NCBI GenBank assembly: GCA_033296885.1
Contig: MU863913.1
Coordinates: forward strand, 62,001 to 126,000
Length of the DNA stretch: 64,000 bases
Direction: 5' to 3'
Source of the DNA: Triangularia verruculosa
Lineage: Eukaryota > Ascomycota > Sordariomycetes > Sordariales > Podosporaceae
Part shown: in pieces, positions 42,670 to 54,344 of the stretch
Numbering within the stretch: the stretch's first letter is position 1
How the letters are laid out: each line of letters opens with the position of its first letter
The notes under the pieces: generated by a model
Database searches by the model: none
Seen by the model: only the letters and a program-made list of their open reading frames with translations
What the model was told of the DNA's origin: nothing
Position numbers and translations under genes: made by a program

Positions 42670-44620
42670 TCATTCAGACCTACGTGTGGCCTCCTCCCCC
42701 CCACTACTGCCCCCTTTCACGTCATAAAACTCATTCACCCAGCCGACCATTTTAGCGATAGACTCCAACTGCACACGCTGCACGCCCTGATTACGCTCTC
42801 CACTCCTGGTGTCGAGGTCGTTGCAATGTCTGCCTCCGGGAATCAGGTGCACTGGTGCCTCGGCCGTGCTTTCCTGAGGTCCTCCAGGACGATACTTGCT
42901 CGATACGGAACCGGAGCGCCAGGGGTCGAATTCTCTGCGGTCCTTGTCAGTCCCAAAAAGGAAAACCCCACCCCGGGCCGCTCAAACGACATACCCATTT
43001 GTCCATATCAGTCGAGTGGTATTGGCAAACCAACCGCCGGTCAGCTGGTTGACGTCCTCGGCCGTCTTGCCCAGCGACAGCCCTGACTTGGCGCCTCCTT
43101 GGTCGGGAAACATAAGACGACACTGGCGTTCAAAGTACTCAGGAGTAACGTGTCGAGACATAATGGTTGGCTGTCCTGCCGGCGCGCCCGTCTGCCAGTA
43201 AAAGAAGGGCTCATTGCAGAGCATCCAGAACCACTGCCTGTTGAAGGTATTGCCGACTGAAAGATCGGTGTAGAACGGGCTGGTCACGTTGTAGCTGTCG
43301 TAGCAGCCAGTCGAATTGGACTGGGCCCATTCTTCGTAGCCGTAATTGCTGCAGGCGTCGGGCAAAAACTCGTGCTTGAACCATGCAGAGTAGTTGATGA
43401 GAGCTTTCTGCAGCCCAACCCCTTTGCTGGTTGGCGAAGAGGTAGGAGGTCCGCTTGGGAACCAGAGATCGGTGCCCCAGCCATCCAGATCCACGGGACG
43501 GGCACCCTGGATGGTGTCACACATTTGGTAGAAGCGATGATAATTGGAAGTTATGGCTTTTTCCAGCATTGTCAGCACTTTCTCTGCTAGGAGTTGGTGG
43601 AATACCTACAGATGTACTGCCACTCTGCCAGGGCAAACCCCACTGCCCTGTTCTCTGTTAGCTGCCACAAAATCTGACGCTTTTTTGGGATTGTCAGGAG
43701 AGACCTACGACGCAAAGTCACCCTTTTCTGTGACATCGGCCATGCCGAATCCTTCTTTGAGGCTTTTGACCTCCTCGTCGCTGCCATGTTCCAGAACGTT
43801 GTCGATGTGCGCTGTGATCCTCTCAAAGTCCTCGCTACAGTTCCGCGGCATGCCTTCCCAAATAGGGGTAAAGTACTGCCAAAAGTGCCGGATGGCTTGA
43901 ACAGGCGCAGAGCTCGCATGGTACGCCCAAAAGGTGCCAGGAGAGAGACGGTTCAGCCATGCGGCGAGATTGCCCGAGTAGGAGCCTCCTACAAATATCC
44001 ACGGAGCATTGGGAGCGTTCGACTCGCCCGAATCGTCAAAAGAAAGCTGGACATGGCGGGCGAAATATGCTAGGTCGGCGACGGAATTGTTGAGGGTCAA
44101 GTGGGTGAGGTTGGACGTGGATAGATGTGAATAGGGGGACGAATCGCCCCAGTATCGGTCTTTGGTTTATCCTTAGTCGTGTGTTCAGCTCTTTGGCTCA
44201 GGGGAAGGTGGAGGATTTACGTTCGAGCAAAATGATGGCACCGCCAACGGCTTGGGCGTAGAGACCAACTATTGTCTGGTTTGTCAAGAAGCCACTGTAG
44301 TACTCGGCGCTAGCTTCTCCTGGAGAGAATACAATCACCTATGCCCATGCTCAGTTTCTTGGAACGTGGAAGGAGAGAAGAACGGTGGCAAATACAGGAG
44401 ACCCCGTCCCCTCCCAGTAGGTAGTATCCCACCAGTATCTTTGGCTGAACGTCCCGAGAGATGGGTTGGAATGATCAATGAGCTGATCAAATCTGCTCTC
44501 GCCGGCCTTGAGAGGATCCAGGCTAAGAGTTGCGATGTTGGGTTGGGGGACTGGAGGCGGAGGTAGTAACGCACCCACCAGTCCGCTAAAGGAGACCAAA
44601 CTAAAGAAAGACGGCTTCAT
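42670..44620 (-). CDS. Secreted serine peptidase, family S28
   Basis: Six exons: 44620-44396, 44338-44221, 44159-43709, 43647-43610, 43556-42995, 42934-42670; 552 aa, and the summed length is a multiple of three. Signal peptide ~1-18. The order and motifs fit prolyl-carboxypeptidase-like S28 enzymes: FDQLIDHSNPSLGTFSQRYWWD, VIVFSPGEASAEYY, the invariant LEHRYWGDSSP (split by intron 2), nucleophile WIFVGGSYSGNLAAW, charge-relay Asp in TNGEFDPW (split by intron 5), and His in LIPGGRHCND. All three catalytic residues are present. Exon 4 is only 38 nt (SAVGFALAEWQYI). Introns are 53-61 nt. The enzyme should remove residues after proline in peptides outside the cell. Confidence 0.92.
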
Positions 44621-45653
44621 CTTGAAGCTTCAAAACAAATCCGGAGAAACGCAGCAAGAAGCAGAAAGAGAGGGGGAAGCAGCCACAGCATCAGGGGCAT
44701 CGCCGCTGTGTAGGTATACTTGAGCGACTTGAGACGACAGCGTGTAGGTAGGATCGCAACGGAACACACCCTTCCTTCCAAGCTGCAGTCTATCTATTTG
44801 CCGTTACACTGCCTTCTCGAAACCATACTGTCAACAAAATCAGACTAGAATCTTGAATGCAGATGATCAAGAGGGATCAGGAGGCACCCATGGTCTCAGC
44901 AAGCGAAATAAGGTAGAGTGAAGCTGGCGAACAGATTGTCGCGGTGAAGAGCTGAGAAGGTCTTGGTCTTCTCGAAAACGAGAAAATAGCCGAAGATGCA
45001 TCATCGTAGCGTTTTTGGTAGAGCTCGAGACAGCGGTAGCGACTGGACACAGTAAGCATGGGAATTTGAGAAGTGATAGAGACATTGGTGGGTGAGTTCC
45101 GGCTAAGTGAGCTCGGCAGGTTGCACCCGCCGATGTCCGAACTCGAGGTGTCAATCGGTCACTGGTCTTGTTAAGCAGAGCCAAAGTTGACCATGCGGTA
45201 GACGGAATGCGTTGCTAAACGAAAATGGGCTGCTTTCTTTGCCGCGGCGTGTGAAGAAGGAAATCCGTGTCGAGGACCTGGCAGAAGACCCATGCGCCAG
45301 AGATGGGCATTTGGCTGTGCTTGAAGAGTACAAAAACAGCCAAATGGTTTTAAAAACGGAATTAGGGATCGCCGAGGGAGTGATACTATTGGGGATACTT
45401 CAATTGATATATCTTTCACGATATCATTCCAGAATCCAGATCGAAGACTCGCTATCAGAGACCACAGAGGTACACGTGATGACGCACGTGCCAAGGTCCC
45501 TGTCCGGCAGCAGCACTGACCACCTCAAGGTGGGAGCTCCACTGGCTTCTCAGTGACAAGCAGCCAGGCCAGAGCTCCGAGAGCACAGCGCAAGCATCAC
45601 CACCTCGAACCCCTCGCAATTGTCGACGCTAGTCCGCCTCAATTGCAGCAAAA
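44621..45653. other. Divergent promoter, S28 peptidase / NDUFB7
   Basis: About 1 kb with no recognisable gene; short open frames have no domain similarity. Confidence 0.5.
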
Positions 45654-46066
45654 ATGGCGACAGGCACGGCTTCCGAGATCCCGCGGCGTATGTTATTCTC
45701 CTCAACCGCCCCTTCCCCTATCGCCAGAGGCTAACCCACCGAGGAAAACAGAGGCGACCCGCGAGGAGATGCGTGATGCCAAACTCCCCATGGCCTACCG
45801 TGACAGCTGCGGCCACCTTTTGATCCCCCTCAACCGGTGTCGCCAGGACACATACTACCTTCCCTGGAAGTGCAACGTACGGATCCCTACCCGATCTCTA
45901 CCTCAACCGACTCCGTGCCCCTCCCACCGCGGGGTAGGCTAGAGTGCTGACGCCGCAACAGGACGAGAGACACAGCTACGAAAAGTGCCAGTACGTCGAG
46001 TTCAAGAAGCGGGTCGCCAAGATGGACGAGCTCAGAGAAGCCAAGGGTGGTGCGCGGAGTAACTAG
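45654..46066 (+). CDS. NDUFB7: Complex I subunit NDUFB7 (B18), twin CX9C
   Basis: Exon 1 45654-45687 (MATGTASEIPR), intron 45688-45751 (GTATGT..GGCTAACC..ACAG), exon 2 45752-45876, intron 45877-45961 (GTACGG..CTGAC..AACAG), exon 3 45962-46066; 87 aa. The product has a CHCH fold: CGHLLIPLNRC (CX9C) and CNDERHSYEKC (CX9C), followed by the basic helix QYVEFKKRVAKMDELREAKGG. The second CX9C is formed across intron 2. As an accessory subunit it sits on the intermembrane-space side of mitochondrial NADH:ubiquinone oxidoreductase, imported via the Mia40 route. An alternative acceptor at 45727 would add eight in-frame residues. Confidence 0.93.
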
Positions 46067-46573
46067 AGAGGTGGACGAGACAGGAAACCAACGGGCGAGC
46101 ACGGGAACTAGGAGACGGGCTTGCCGTGTACATACAGTGAAAGGGGAGAGATGGCGGTCTAAGCTGGGAAATGATAGACGGCAATTGCACTGCACCAGTT
46201 TTCTGTGAGCATTCTCCCGGGGTGGCGGTATTCATGCGGGTGGTCGGTTAGGTACCTGGACTTCGGTGGTTTGACCTTGCATAGACAGAGAGCCTGGATA
46301 CCAACGGCTAACATCTTCTGAGCACAAAAGGCTGGGCTCGAGAGCAGGCCAGTGGAGGGTTGATATGCAGAGGCAGTTCTTACATGTCTGGGGACGTCTG
46401 GGAACATGCCCCCACACGATGTCGCACTGGGCATTTGCACCACTGAGATGCAGAACGACTGGAAATGACAATGTCAAACCTTTCCGAAATGGGTGGAAAA
46501 CCTGATTATAGAAGGAGGTTTTAAATCGTCAACCTTGGGATTTCTTCTATCAGTCTCTACATAACTGCTTCTC
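46067..46573. other. Convergent spacer
   Basis: About 500 nt between the 3' ends of NDUFB7 and the nucleotidase-like gene; no gene seen. Confidence 0.55.
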
Positions 46574-48839
46574 CTACACCGGCATCTCCAGGTTCGGCTC
46601 CTGGTGGAAATGGATTCTTCCATCAGTCTTTGGCGAGACAACAGGCACACTCCGCTCACCATCTTTGCCAATCACCATCCTATATCTGACTGACCTCAGG
46701 CCAGAGTTCTGGCTGCTCAAATACGGGTCTTCCAAGTAGTCCTTCAGCACCACCGGCACCTTCTTCTGTTTCTTCCTCCCGGTAACGACCGAGATGAACG
46801 CGTTGTCGACTTCGGACCACTCCCCAAAGGTCTTGAAGATGAGATCAGTATCGGTCATGCTTTGGGCCTCCCCTCCACGCAACAACTGGCCCTTGCGGAG
46901 CATGGAAAAACCACCCCAGCCATTGGCGAGCCACTCCGTCATAGCAACAGTGTAATGCTCCTCGTCGCGAATATCCTCTTCGATTCGGGTGCCATTGGCA
47001 TGCTCCTGGAGAACCCATCGTGCAGAAATTACCCTCTCACCTTCGGGCCTCGACCGCGAGGCATTGACCCTCAGGCCTCCAAGCTGAAGAAAGCGGCCAT
47101 CGGCATGCCTGTTGGACAACGAATTCTCCAGAGCAGCCTTGATCGCCTTGCCAGTGATGAGCTTCAGTACGAGCTGGTTTTGGAACGGCAGACAATCAAT
47201 GATGTCAGCCCCGATCACCTCGACCTGTCGCTGTTTCTCAGCGTCCGAACCAAGGACGCGATCGCATCTAATAGCACCAGACGGGAACAGGGCTATGTCG
47301 GCATCGTAGTAGGCCAACATGGAATCGGCAATGAAATTTCCCAGATTAGTTTCAGAGTGTCGGACGGCGGCTTCCTTTCCGTTGATCTTGGTGCGAGACA
47401 CAAAAAGAAGCTGGGCGGTGAGGTTGGCGAGGGCCGGGGTGACAGCGTCGATTGTTTTCAGGATACCAACCGAGGGGGCAAGGGAAGCAAAGGGTGGGTA
47501 GCGTTCGAGGCGATGGAATTGTGTCACTGTTTTGTGTCACCTGTCAGTACTATGATCACGGGTCGAGCAGAAAGGAAAAGGCACGGCACTACGAACCTTT
47601 GACGCTGCTCAGCTCCGGAAGGTCATCGCCCTCCTTCTTGACACACATCTCCACCACACTCAACCCCTCCCAGCCCGCGCCGCTCTTCACCACTCTGGTT
47701 TCCGGGCTTGTGACTTCAAACCAACCGCCACTGACTTTCCCCTTGCCCTTTCCGTCTCTGTTCTGAGACTGCATGACGACTTCGGCGTGTACATTACCTT
47801 CGGCCTCCCGGTCGTAGCCTCCAAAGATGAAGTCGACCCTGTCCAGTCCCTTCGCCTGCGTTGCACTGCTCAACAATACGTCCTCTGCAAGCCTCATGTT
47901 TGTCACGGCAACCACAATATCGGCGCCATACTCCCTTCTCAGCACCCTTGCACTCGTCCTCGCCTCGCTCACGAGGAACTCCTTGTACTCCTCTGGAAGA
48001 TCCTCGGGGCCGTGGCTGAACACACCTTCTTTTGCATTTTTGGAGTGGATGTCCCAGTCCAAGCCCACCATCCCGAAGAAACCAATCTTGTAGTCGCCCT
48101 GCTGCCGAATGTCAAACACACGCTGCGCTGAAGGGGGGATGAACGCGGCGGCAGGAGAGACGACAAGGTTGGTCTTGAAGATGGACACATCGGCGTCCTC
48201 GAAGGGATAGGGGGACGTTTTCGATGCCGAAAAGGAATTTTCAGGGGCAGCAGAAGCAAGAACCGAATGCACGGGGAGAACTTCCTCAGGGGAGCCGCTA
48301 GGAGTGTCTGATACAGTTGGATCAGCCAGCAGAAAAATACTAGAGGGAGGTATAAAGAACATACCAGAGATACAGCACACCACGTCGATGGGCAGCTGAG
48401 ACAAGACAGTGGTAATTCCCTCGGCGTTGGTGTTCGCCTGGCTGTCGGGAGTAGTTGGGGCAAACACGCCACTGCTAAGGACAACGATAGGGGTAGATGA
48501 GTTGGCCGGCTTGCCACGGAGTTCGACCTTCAGGGGGTTCTCCCCTTTCTTGGCCGATTCGAGCATGGTGGCGAACCGAGCGACGTGGTCCCGGCTCAAG
48601 GAGTGGTAGACATCATTAAAGTGGTAAAACGTCAAGACGTCGCTACAGCCATGCTTGGGCTTGGGCTGAGCGGTTTCGGTCTCGGTGATGGCGCGGGCAT
48701 GGGCCTTCAGATGCTCCGGAAAGTCATCAGCATGAATAGTCGCAGGGCCACCCAGAAGCGGGGGGAGGCCCGGGGACAGTCCCTCCCCAACCACCAAACA
48801 TGCTGCGGACAGCAGCTGGCAGACAATGCTTCGTTTCAT
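46574..48839 (-). CDS. 5'-nucleotidase-like protein with degenerate metallophosphatase domain
   Basis: Exon 1 48839-48365, intron 48364-48308 (57 nt), exon 2 48307-47597, intron 47596-47527 (GTTCGT..CTGAC..AACAG), exon 3 47526-46574; 712 aa. N-terminal signal-like MKRSIVCQLLSAACLVVG. The N-terminal half aligns with calcineurin-like 5'-nucleotidases (LTFYHFNDVYHSL, IGFFGMVGLDWDIHSKN, YGADIVVAVTNMRLAED). However, the usual SGD is SG-VF, the GNH(D/E) block is missing, and GGHDHE reads GGYDREA. The C-terminal 5_nucleotid_C domain is well kept (SETNLGNFIADSML, ADIALFPSGAIRCDR, AMTEWLANGWGGFS). Family members cleave nucleotides or related phosphoesters with two metal ions; the missing ligands argue that this one does not. 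Confidence 0.85.
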
Positions 48840-49691
48840 CGTGGCCAGATACGTAAGTATGGGTTACGTGAATATCAGAGAATGCTAATGCTGTTGTGGA
48901 TTTAAGAAAAAGAGCGTGGGGTCACCCAAGATAGAGTGTTTTAAAAGAAAGACATGGGTGGGAGGGTGGCTTGAAGGAAAGGGAAGGGGGGAAACAAGAA
49001 GACACAGCTCGATGCAGTCGAGTATGTTTATTTAAAGGGGGATGATCTCAACGATCCCACGGGGTTCCGAAGTTCGAGAAGATGACACCCTGCCTGCAGC
49101 CACCACCACGGAATTCCACAAGGCGCACAACCTTAAAACGCCCCCAGAAGCCTTCCAGTCCGCGCCTTTTCCTGGAGAGCCCAGGAGGGATTATTCTCGT
49201 TTCCACTGGCAATGCAGCAAAAATGGAAACCGACTGCTGTCTTGGTATCTATGTTGGTGAGAAAACATGACTGTGAACAGTCTAAACAACGCACCTGAGA
49301 ACAAATAGACAACCTAGAAACCATTGGGCGTAAGGCTGAGTGGAAGAATCTTGATGCCAGTCTTCGGTTCTTCAACGCCTTACGGAGTGTCTTCTTGGGT
49401 CCCAGGCTGGATCGTACCCCTGCCAAGACCACCGAGGTAAGCCATGCCCACACTTCGGACGTCCAGAGGCTTGTCTGTCACACCTTACCAGCGCAGCGAA
49501 TCTCGAGCTTTTCATGACATTTAAGCGCGGTATCGATGCTGCCGCACATCAGCGGAAGAACATGAAGTAGCTTGACGATGAAAAAGAGTCTCGTCATTGA
49601 CCCTGATTTGTATAGACAAGGCAAAATAATTATGTACAAGAAGTTTTTAAACACCCTGCTCAACCCACTCATACGACAAACACAAATGTAT
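48840..49691. other. Intergenic, 3' flank of GH6 and nucleotidase promoter
   Basis: About 850 nt; G/A-rich just upstream of the nucleotidase-like gene. No gene recognised. Confidence 0.5.
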
Positions 49692-50929
49692 TTACCAGAA
49701 CTTCCACCAGTCGGAGTAGACAGAGGGGTGGGCGTTCTGGACGAGCTGCTGAGCGAACTCGTCGTGCCAGTGGCCGGCGCGGGGGGCGTTGAAGTAGCCG
49801 CACTCGCCATCAGACTCACCGCCGGGCTTGATCCAGACGATAGCATCAACGACGGTGTTGTTGGTGTTGGTGGAGGGAGCGGGTCCGAATCCGGAGGGAG
49901 CAACGTTGCACCACTCACCCCTATCACACAAACAACGTTAGCTGTCGGTTCGTCAGGCGCCAAAGAACAGGGGAATAAAACATACCACTCCTTACGAGCA
50001 CCAGGAAGGGCAACACGGCCCTGGTCAACAATGAAGTGAGCAGGGAGGCCGCGCTCGACGAGATGGGGAGCCAAGCTGCTGGCATAGTTGCTCTCATCCC
50101 AGCTGTTGCTCCACTCGGTGTAGTTCTCACGGACGACGGCGTGAAGGGGGTTGTAGTTGGACACGTTGGTGGCGAAACCACGGATCTTGTTCTTCTTGCC
50201 GGAAGTCTTATCGGCTCTCTTCAGGACCTCGGCGAACTCATCGGCAGCGAGAGGGAGGTTGTCGTTCCAGCCGAGCCAGCCGCCGTGGGCAGCGTCGATG
50301 TAGAGGTGGACGTTGGGCTGCTGGAGCTGCGTGATGGCATGGGCAACACCATCACGGTAGATGTCGACAGCACCGGCGCAGAGGGGAATGTTGAGGTTGG
50401 TAACCAAGTTGCCGAGCGAATCAGGCTCAAGGACGATGGCAAACTCTAGGTCCTTGGCGGCAGCGACCTTTTGGGCGTAGGGCTTGACGAACTCCTCCTT
50501 GTAGCGCTCAAAGCCGTTCTCGCCGCTCAGGAGCTCGCCGGCGGACTCGCCAGCGGAGCAATCTCTGTCGGGAAGGTTGTAAAGGACGAGGCCGACGATC
50601 TGCTTCTTTCCAGTCTGTTTCTGGACACGGCGAGCGGTGGCGATGGCCTCGTCGATTCTGCCCAGCTCGGAGAGACGGGAGACCCAGACGAAGGTGCTGA
50701 CCTTCTGGGCCTGAAGGGTGCGGAGAGCGTTCTTGACATCGCCCTTCTTGAGGAAGCTCTTGTAGGTCTGGGTGAGCTTGTTGGACCACTCGGGGTTGAC
50801 GAACTGGGCCTTGCCAACGAAGGGGTTGACATCACCCTTGGGAGGAGGGGTGGGCTTCTTGGGGCTGGTAGGGACGGCGGCGGCAAGGGCGCCGGTGGCC
50901 AGAGCGGCAATCAAGACGTCGGCACGCAT
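49692..50929 (-). CDS. Cellobiohydrolase GH6, no carbohydrate-binding module
   Basis: Exon 1 50929-49986, intron 49985-49921 (GTATGT..CTAAC..GATAG), exon 2 49920-49692; 390 aa. Signal peptide MRADVLIAALATGALAAAVP, then a short P/K-rich stretch and directly the catalytic domain. An upstream in-frame Met (50947) would put six residues before the signal sequence, so 50929 is preferred. Active-site features: LYNLPDRDCSAGESAGE (catalytic Asp in DRDC), IVLEPDSLGN, YIDAAHGGWLGW, and DAIVWIKPGGESDGEC with the C-terminal Asp. It releases cellobiose from non-reducing chain ends. The N-terminal CBM1 and long linker typical of CBHII are absent. Confidence 0.95.
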
Positions 50930-52564
50930 GATGAAGGTGGTGTCCAAGAAGGAGGCTAGAGATCAGACAAGATCAAGCAAGACCGGAAGAGAGACAGAGC
51001 TGGAGAGGCTGGCTGAAGAAGCAAGAGAGACTCCCCCTTCTCGAGATCGTCGTCGGACACTTCTTATACCACTTTCACCTCACTCGCTTCCCTCGATACC
51101 CTCTTCCAAATCGGTTCGCCATGACAGCCCACTGCCTCCGTTGGCCAAGTTGCAACGGCCAGGATGTCGACGGATTCCACGGCCGCGAAGGACATGTCGT
51201 GCCGACACCATGGACAGAGTAGGCGATGGCCCACTCGGAACGACACATCGCGCTGGTAGGCTAGGGTCTTGGCCTGGCGTGCGGCTCCCGGTTGCCCTCC
51301 CGAACATCCGTTTCCTCCACGTCCCAAAGGGGAAACACAGCAACAATGCGTGATGGGCGACGGCGTTGCTCGTGTGGAAACGCGGTAGCGGCATGACCTC
51401 AACCTGCATTGACCAATTTCTCAGCGGTCAAGGGAATCTCTTTCGAAGGACACTCGGATATATTAGATCGGGAGCCCAGCCCGGTCACGATGCTGGCGAG
51501 GCGTTCTCAGGACCTTGATGGACGTTTCTGGACCTCTCTGTCGGCCTCGTGGCTTCTCTGGTTCCTCCGCGTCCCTTGGGGCGGTGCCTGGCGCAATATT
51601 GTGCCTTGTCTGGGCACTGAAGAGCCGCACTTGAACCGAACTGACGACATCGCGGAAGAATACTGCTTGCTGTCCATTGCGCGCTGGCATCAACAGAATG
51701 AGTGTTCCGGATCCGCCATCTCAAAGACGCAAGAATCTAGTTTGTGATTTGCAAACCGGCTACCTAAGGTAGCTAGCAAGAGCAGGTTCCTGCATAGTAT
51801 CCCGTTGAGATGGCTGCAAGGGCAGAATCAGGAGCATCGCGTTGTCCGGTTATCGCATATAAGACGGTCTGGTGCAGGGTCGCGATAAGAAAAAAAAGGC
51901 TTATCAATCAGGTACGACTATCGGAGATGCTCACCCAAGCACCTCATCCATGTGTTGAAGAAGGCCATGTGGATGTGGGTATGAGATGAGTGAGTGGGCA
52001 CAAGCTGAGTAGTCATTGCCTCAATGATGTCCTCTATCCATCCAGTAATCTTCGTTGAGACAAACCTGACCGCCTCCGTTGTCGCCAAACATGGAAAAAA
52101 AAAAGAAAAAAAAAGTCGTCATCCCGAAGGTCCATGATTGTCGCAGAGCGTGGAAGGATGGAGAGGAGTGGGGCCGAACCCCGCAAAACATGGGGAAGTA
52201 TCCGCCAGCCGAACTTCAGAGAGAGGCACCGTGGCACCGAGGCGATGCGCAGCACATGACTAATGCTTCCCCAATCTCCTTGAATCGCTTTGGAATCGCC
52301 CGCCGGCCCGGTTGAGGCTGTCATCTTTTTTGAAACCAGCAAAAAGGGAGTCGAGTCTTGTTGATTGCAGGAATCCTCTCTATTGCACCATTGACCGCCC
52401 TCAGTTGCATCTGCACCCAGGCACCCAGACACCCAGACCCAGACACCCAGCCGTGCCCTGGAACCGACGGCCCGAGCCCGTGATTGCGGATTGCGCCTTG
52501 CCTTGCACCACCTATCGCCGACAGCCACGCGCGCGCCCCTCCATCCAGTTCCATTCCAGTCACC
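50930..52564. other. Divergent promoter, GH6 / RIB1
   Basis: About 1.6 kb. Holds the GH6 promoter, an A-rich run at 52093-52114, and an ACCCAGACACCC repetition at ~52418-52450 in the RIB1 leader. No further gene was supported; a 217-codon open frame at 52034-52687 on the minus strand overlaps RIB1 antisense and looks like a shadow. Confidence 0.55.
51063..51068 (-). promoter_or_regulatory. TATA-like box of the GH6 gene
   Basis: GTATAAG on the minus strand about 135 nt before the start. A GGCTAG motif (+ strand, 51259-51264) further upstream could bind XYR1-type activators. Both are weak single-site calls. Confidence 0.35.
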
Positions 52565-53840
52565 ATGCCCGGCCAGCAGCCAGACAAATGGCAACACCAC
52601 GCCGAGAGGACAAGCCAGTTGCCCTCCTTCTACTCTCCCCCAACAGACGCCCATCACACACCGCAAAGTGATGCCGATGTGTCGCACCCCGAGTTCTCCA
52701 TTTCCTCCGACCCCGCACTCGGCACTTCCACCACATCACCGCCCACCCCGAGAGAAGGGGACACCAGCAATGACGGCAACACCGGCCCCAACGATGGCGC
52801 GCCATTGAACGGTCCGCCGCCCAGTTCACTCCTGTCGCCAGCCTTTACGCCTCCCGCCACCCCAGGGACCGTTACTCCGTCCAGCCTCCTGCTCTCTGAA
52901 CCCCGCGGCGTCCCCGTCGACAGTACTGTACCATCCGGAGGATGCGGATCAAAACACCCCCGGCTTCTGGAGCAGCTGCCCCAGGTGGAATGCATGGTGC
53001 GCGCGCGCATCCCGACCACCACCGGCGCCGAGATGTTTCTCCACTTGTACACCAATAACGTGGACAGCAAGGAACATTTGGCCATTGTGTTTGGCAACAC
53101 CATCCGCAGCAAGTCCCTTGATGCGGTGCGAGAGGGCGAGACCGAGATGGACCGTCTCGTGCGAGGTGCATACACTGGCAGACTGTATCCAGGCAGGACG
53201 ACAAGTTTGGAGAACTCGGGAAGCGCCCCCGCAGAGCGCAAAGAAGAAGAAAATGCCCAGAATCATTCGCCGCTTGTCAGGATACACAGCGAGTGTTACA
53301 CGGGCGAGACTGTTTGGTCTGCCCGGTGTGATTGTGGTGAGCAGCTGGATGAGGCAGCCAGGCTCATGTCCTTGCCTTCCAACAAGGCCGGCGGTGTTAT
53401 CATCTACCTCCGACAGGAAGGTCGCGGCATAGGACTAGGGGAGAAACTAAAGGCATACAACCTGCAAGACCTAGGTTCAGACACCGTCGAGGCCAACCTG
53501 CTCCTGAGACACCCTGCCGATGCGCGGAGCTATGGCCTTGCAACGGCCATGCTTCTGGATCTTGGTCAAAAGGAAGTGCGACTGTTGACCAACAACCCAG
53601 ATAAGATCCGCGCCGTGGAGGGCCCCAATAGAGAAGTGGTGGTGAAGGAGCGCGTGGCCATGGTGCCTCTTTCTTGGAAGGGAAAAGGCGGCTTCAGGGC
53701 ACCCGAGGTAGACGGGTATTTAAAGACAAAGGTGAGACCTCTCCGATTGGTGTACTGCAACACGGCGAATGCTGACCTCGTGTCCCCAACAGATCGAAAA
53801 GATGGGACATCTGCTAGACCCGGGCCCGTTGCCGAGATAA
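52565..53840 (+). CDS. RIB1: GTP cyclohydrolase II
   Basis: Exon 1 52565-53731, intron 53732-53792 (GTGAGA..GCTGAC..AACAG), exon 2 53793-53840 (IEKMGHLLDPGPLPR); 404 aa. The first ~130 residues are Ser/Pro/Thr-rich and disordered. The catalytic domain shows VRIHSECYTGETVWSARCDCGEQ (three zinc-binding Cys), YLRQEGRGIGLGEKLKAYNLQDLG, and VRLLTNNPDKIRAVEG. It opens GTP, releasing formate and pyrophosphate, and starts riboflavin synthesis. MPGQQPDKW is chosen as start; an in-frame Met 27 codons upstream (52484) is possible. Confidence 0.95.
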
Positions 53841-54344
53841 TCTTGGTTTTGAAGACAGTTGGTGATTGTAGCACGCGTGTGGGCGATGCACATATATATC
53901 TGTATATTCGTAGAGTAGATACCTTGACTAGCGCTTTAAGTAAATGGGTAGACTTTTGGACCACCCGGGTGTCGTGTTGGTGTCGATGTATCAGCTCAGG
54001 GGTAAGTATCAGGGTTAAACATGCACACATAATTCAGAATCTTCTTGGCGCGAGGGTTGGATTAGGTAGGTAGGTACCTCTCACAACACTCACATGCCAC
54101 CCCCACTATCGATAAGCAGATAAGCTGTGCAAGCTCTCAGACACGGTCACCGGGAACTTTCCACAGTTGAGCCGCGACAGGCGCCGCCAGCTCTCAAGGT
54201 TTCCCACGCGTCAATCCGTCACTCAGTTTAATTTTTATTCTTCTTATGCAAGCTTTGCACGACTTCTCCTTGCGACGACGCTTTTTCCGTCTATTTCTTC
54301 ACATTGTCTTCCCTCCCGGGACCGCCATTAATACCATCTGAAAC
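53841..54344. other. Intergenic, no gene seen
   Basis: About 500 nt; contains a GGTAGGTAGGTACC run at ~54065-54078. Promoter of the following gene. Confidence 0.55.

Noticed and set aside
52034..52687. 217-codon minus-strand frame overlapping the RIB1 start
   Set aside because: Antisense to the RIB1 coding start; composition (W/G/R-rich) is typical of a shadow frame.
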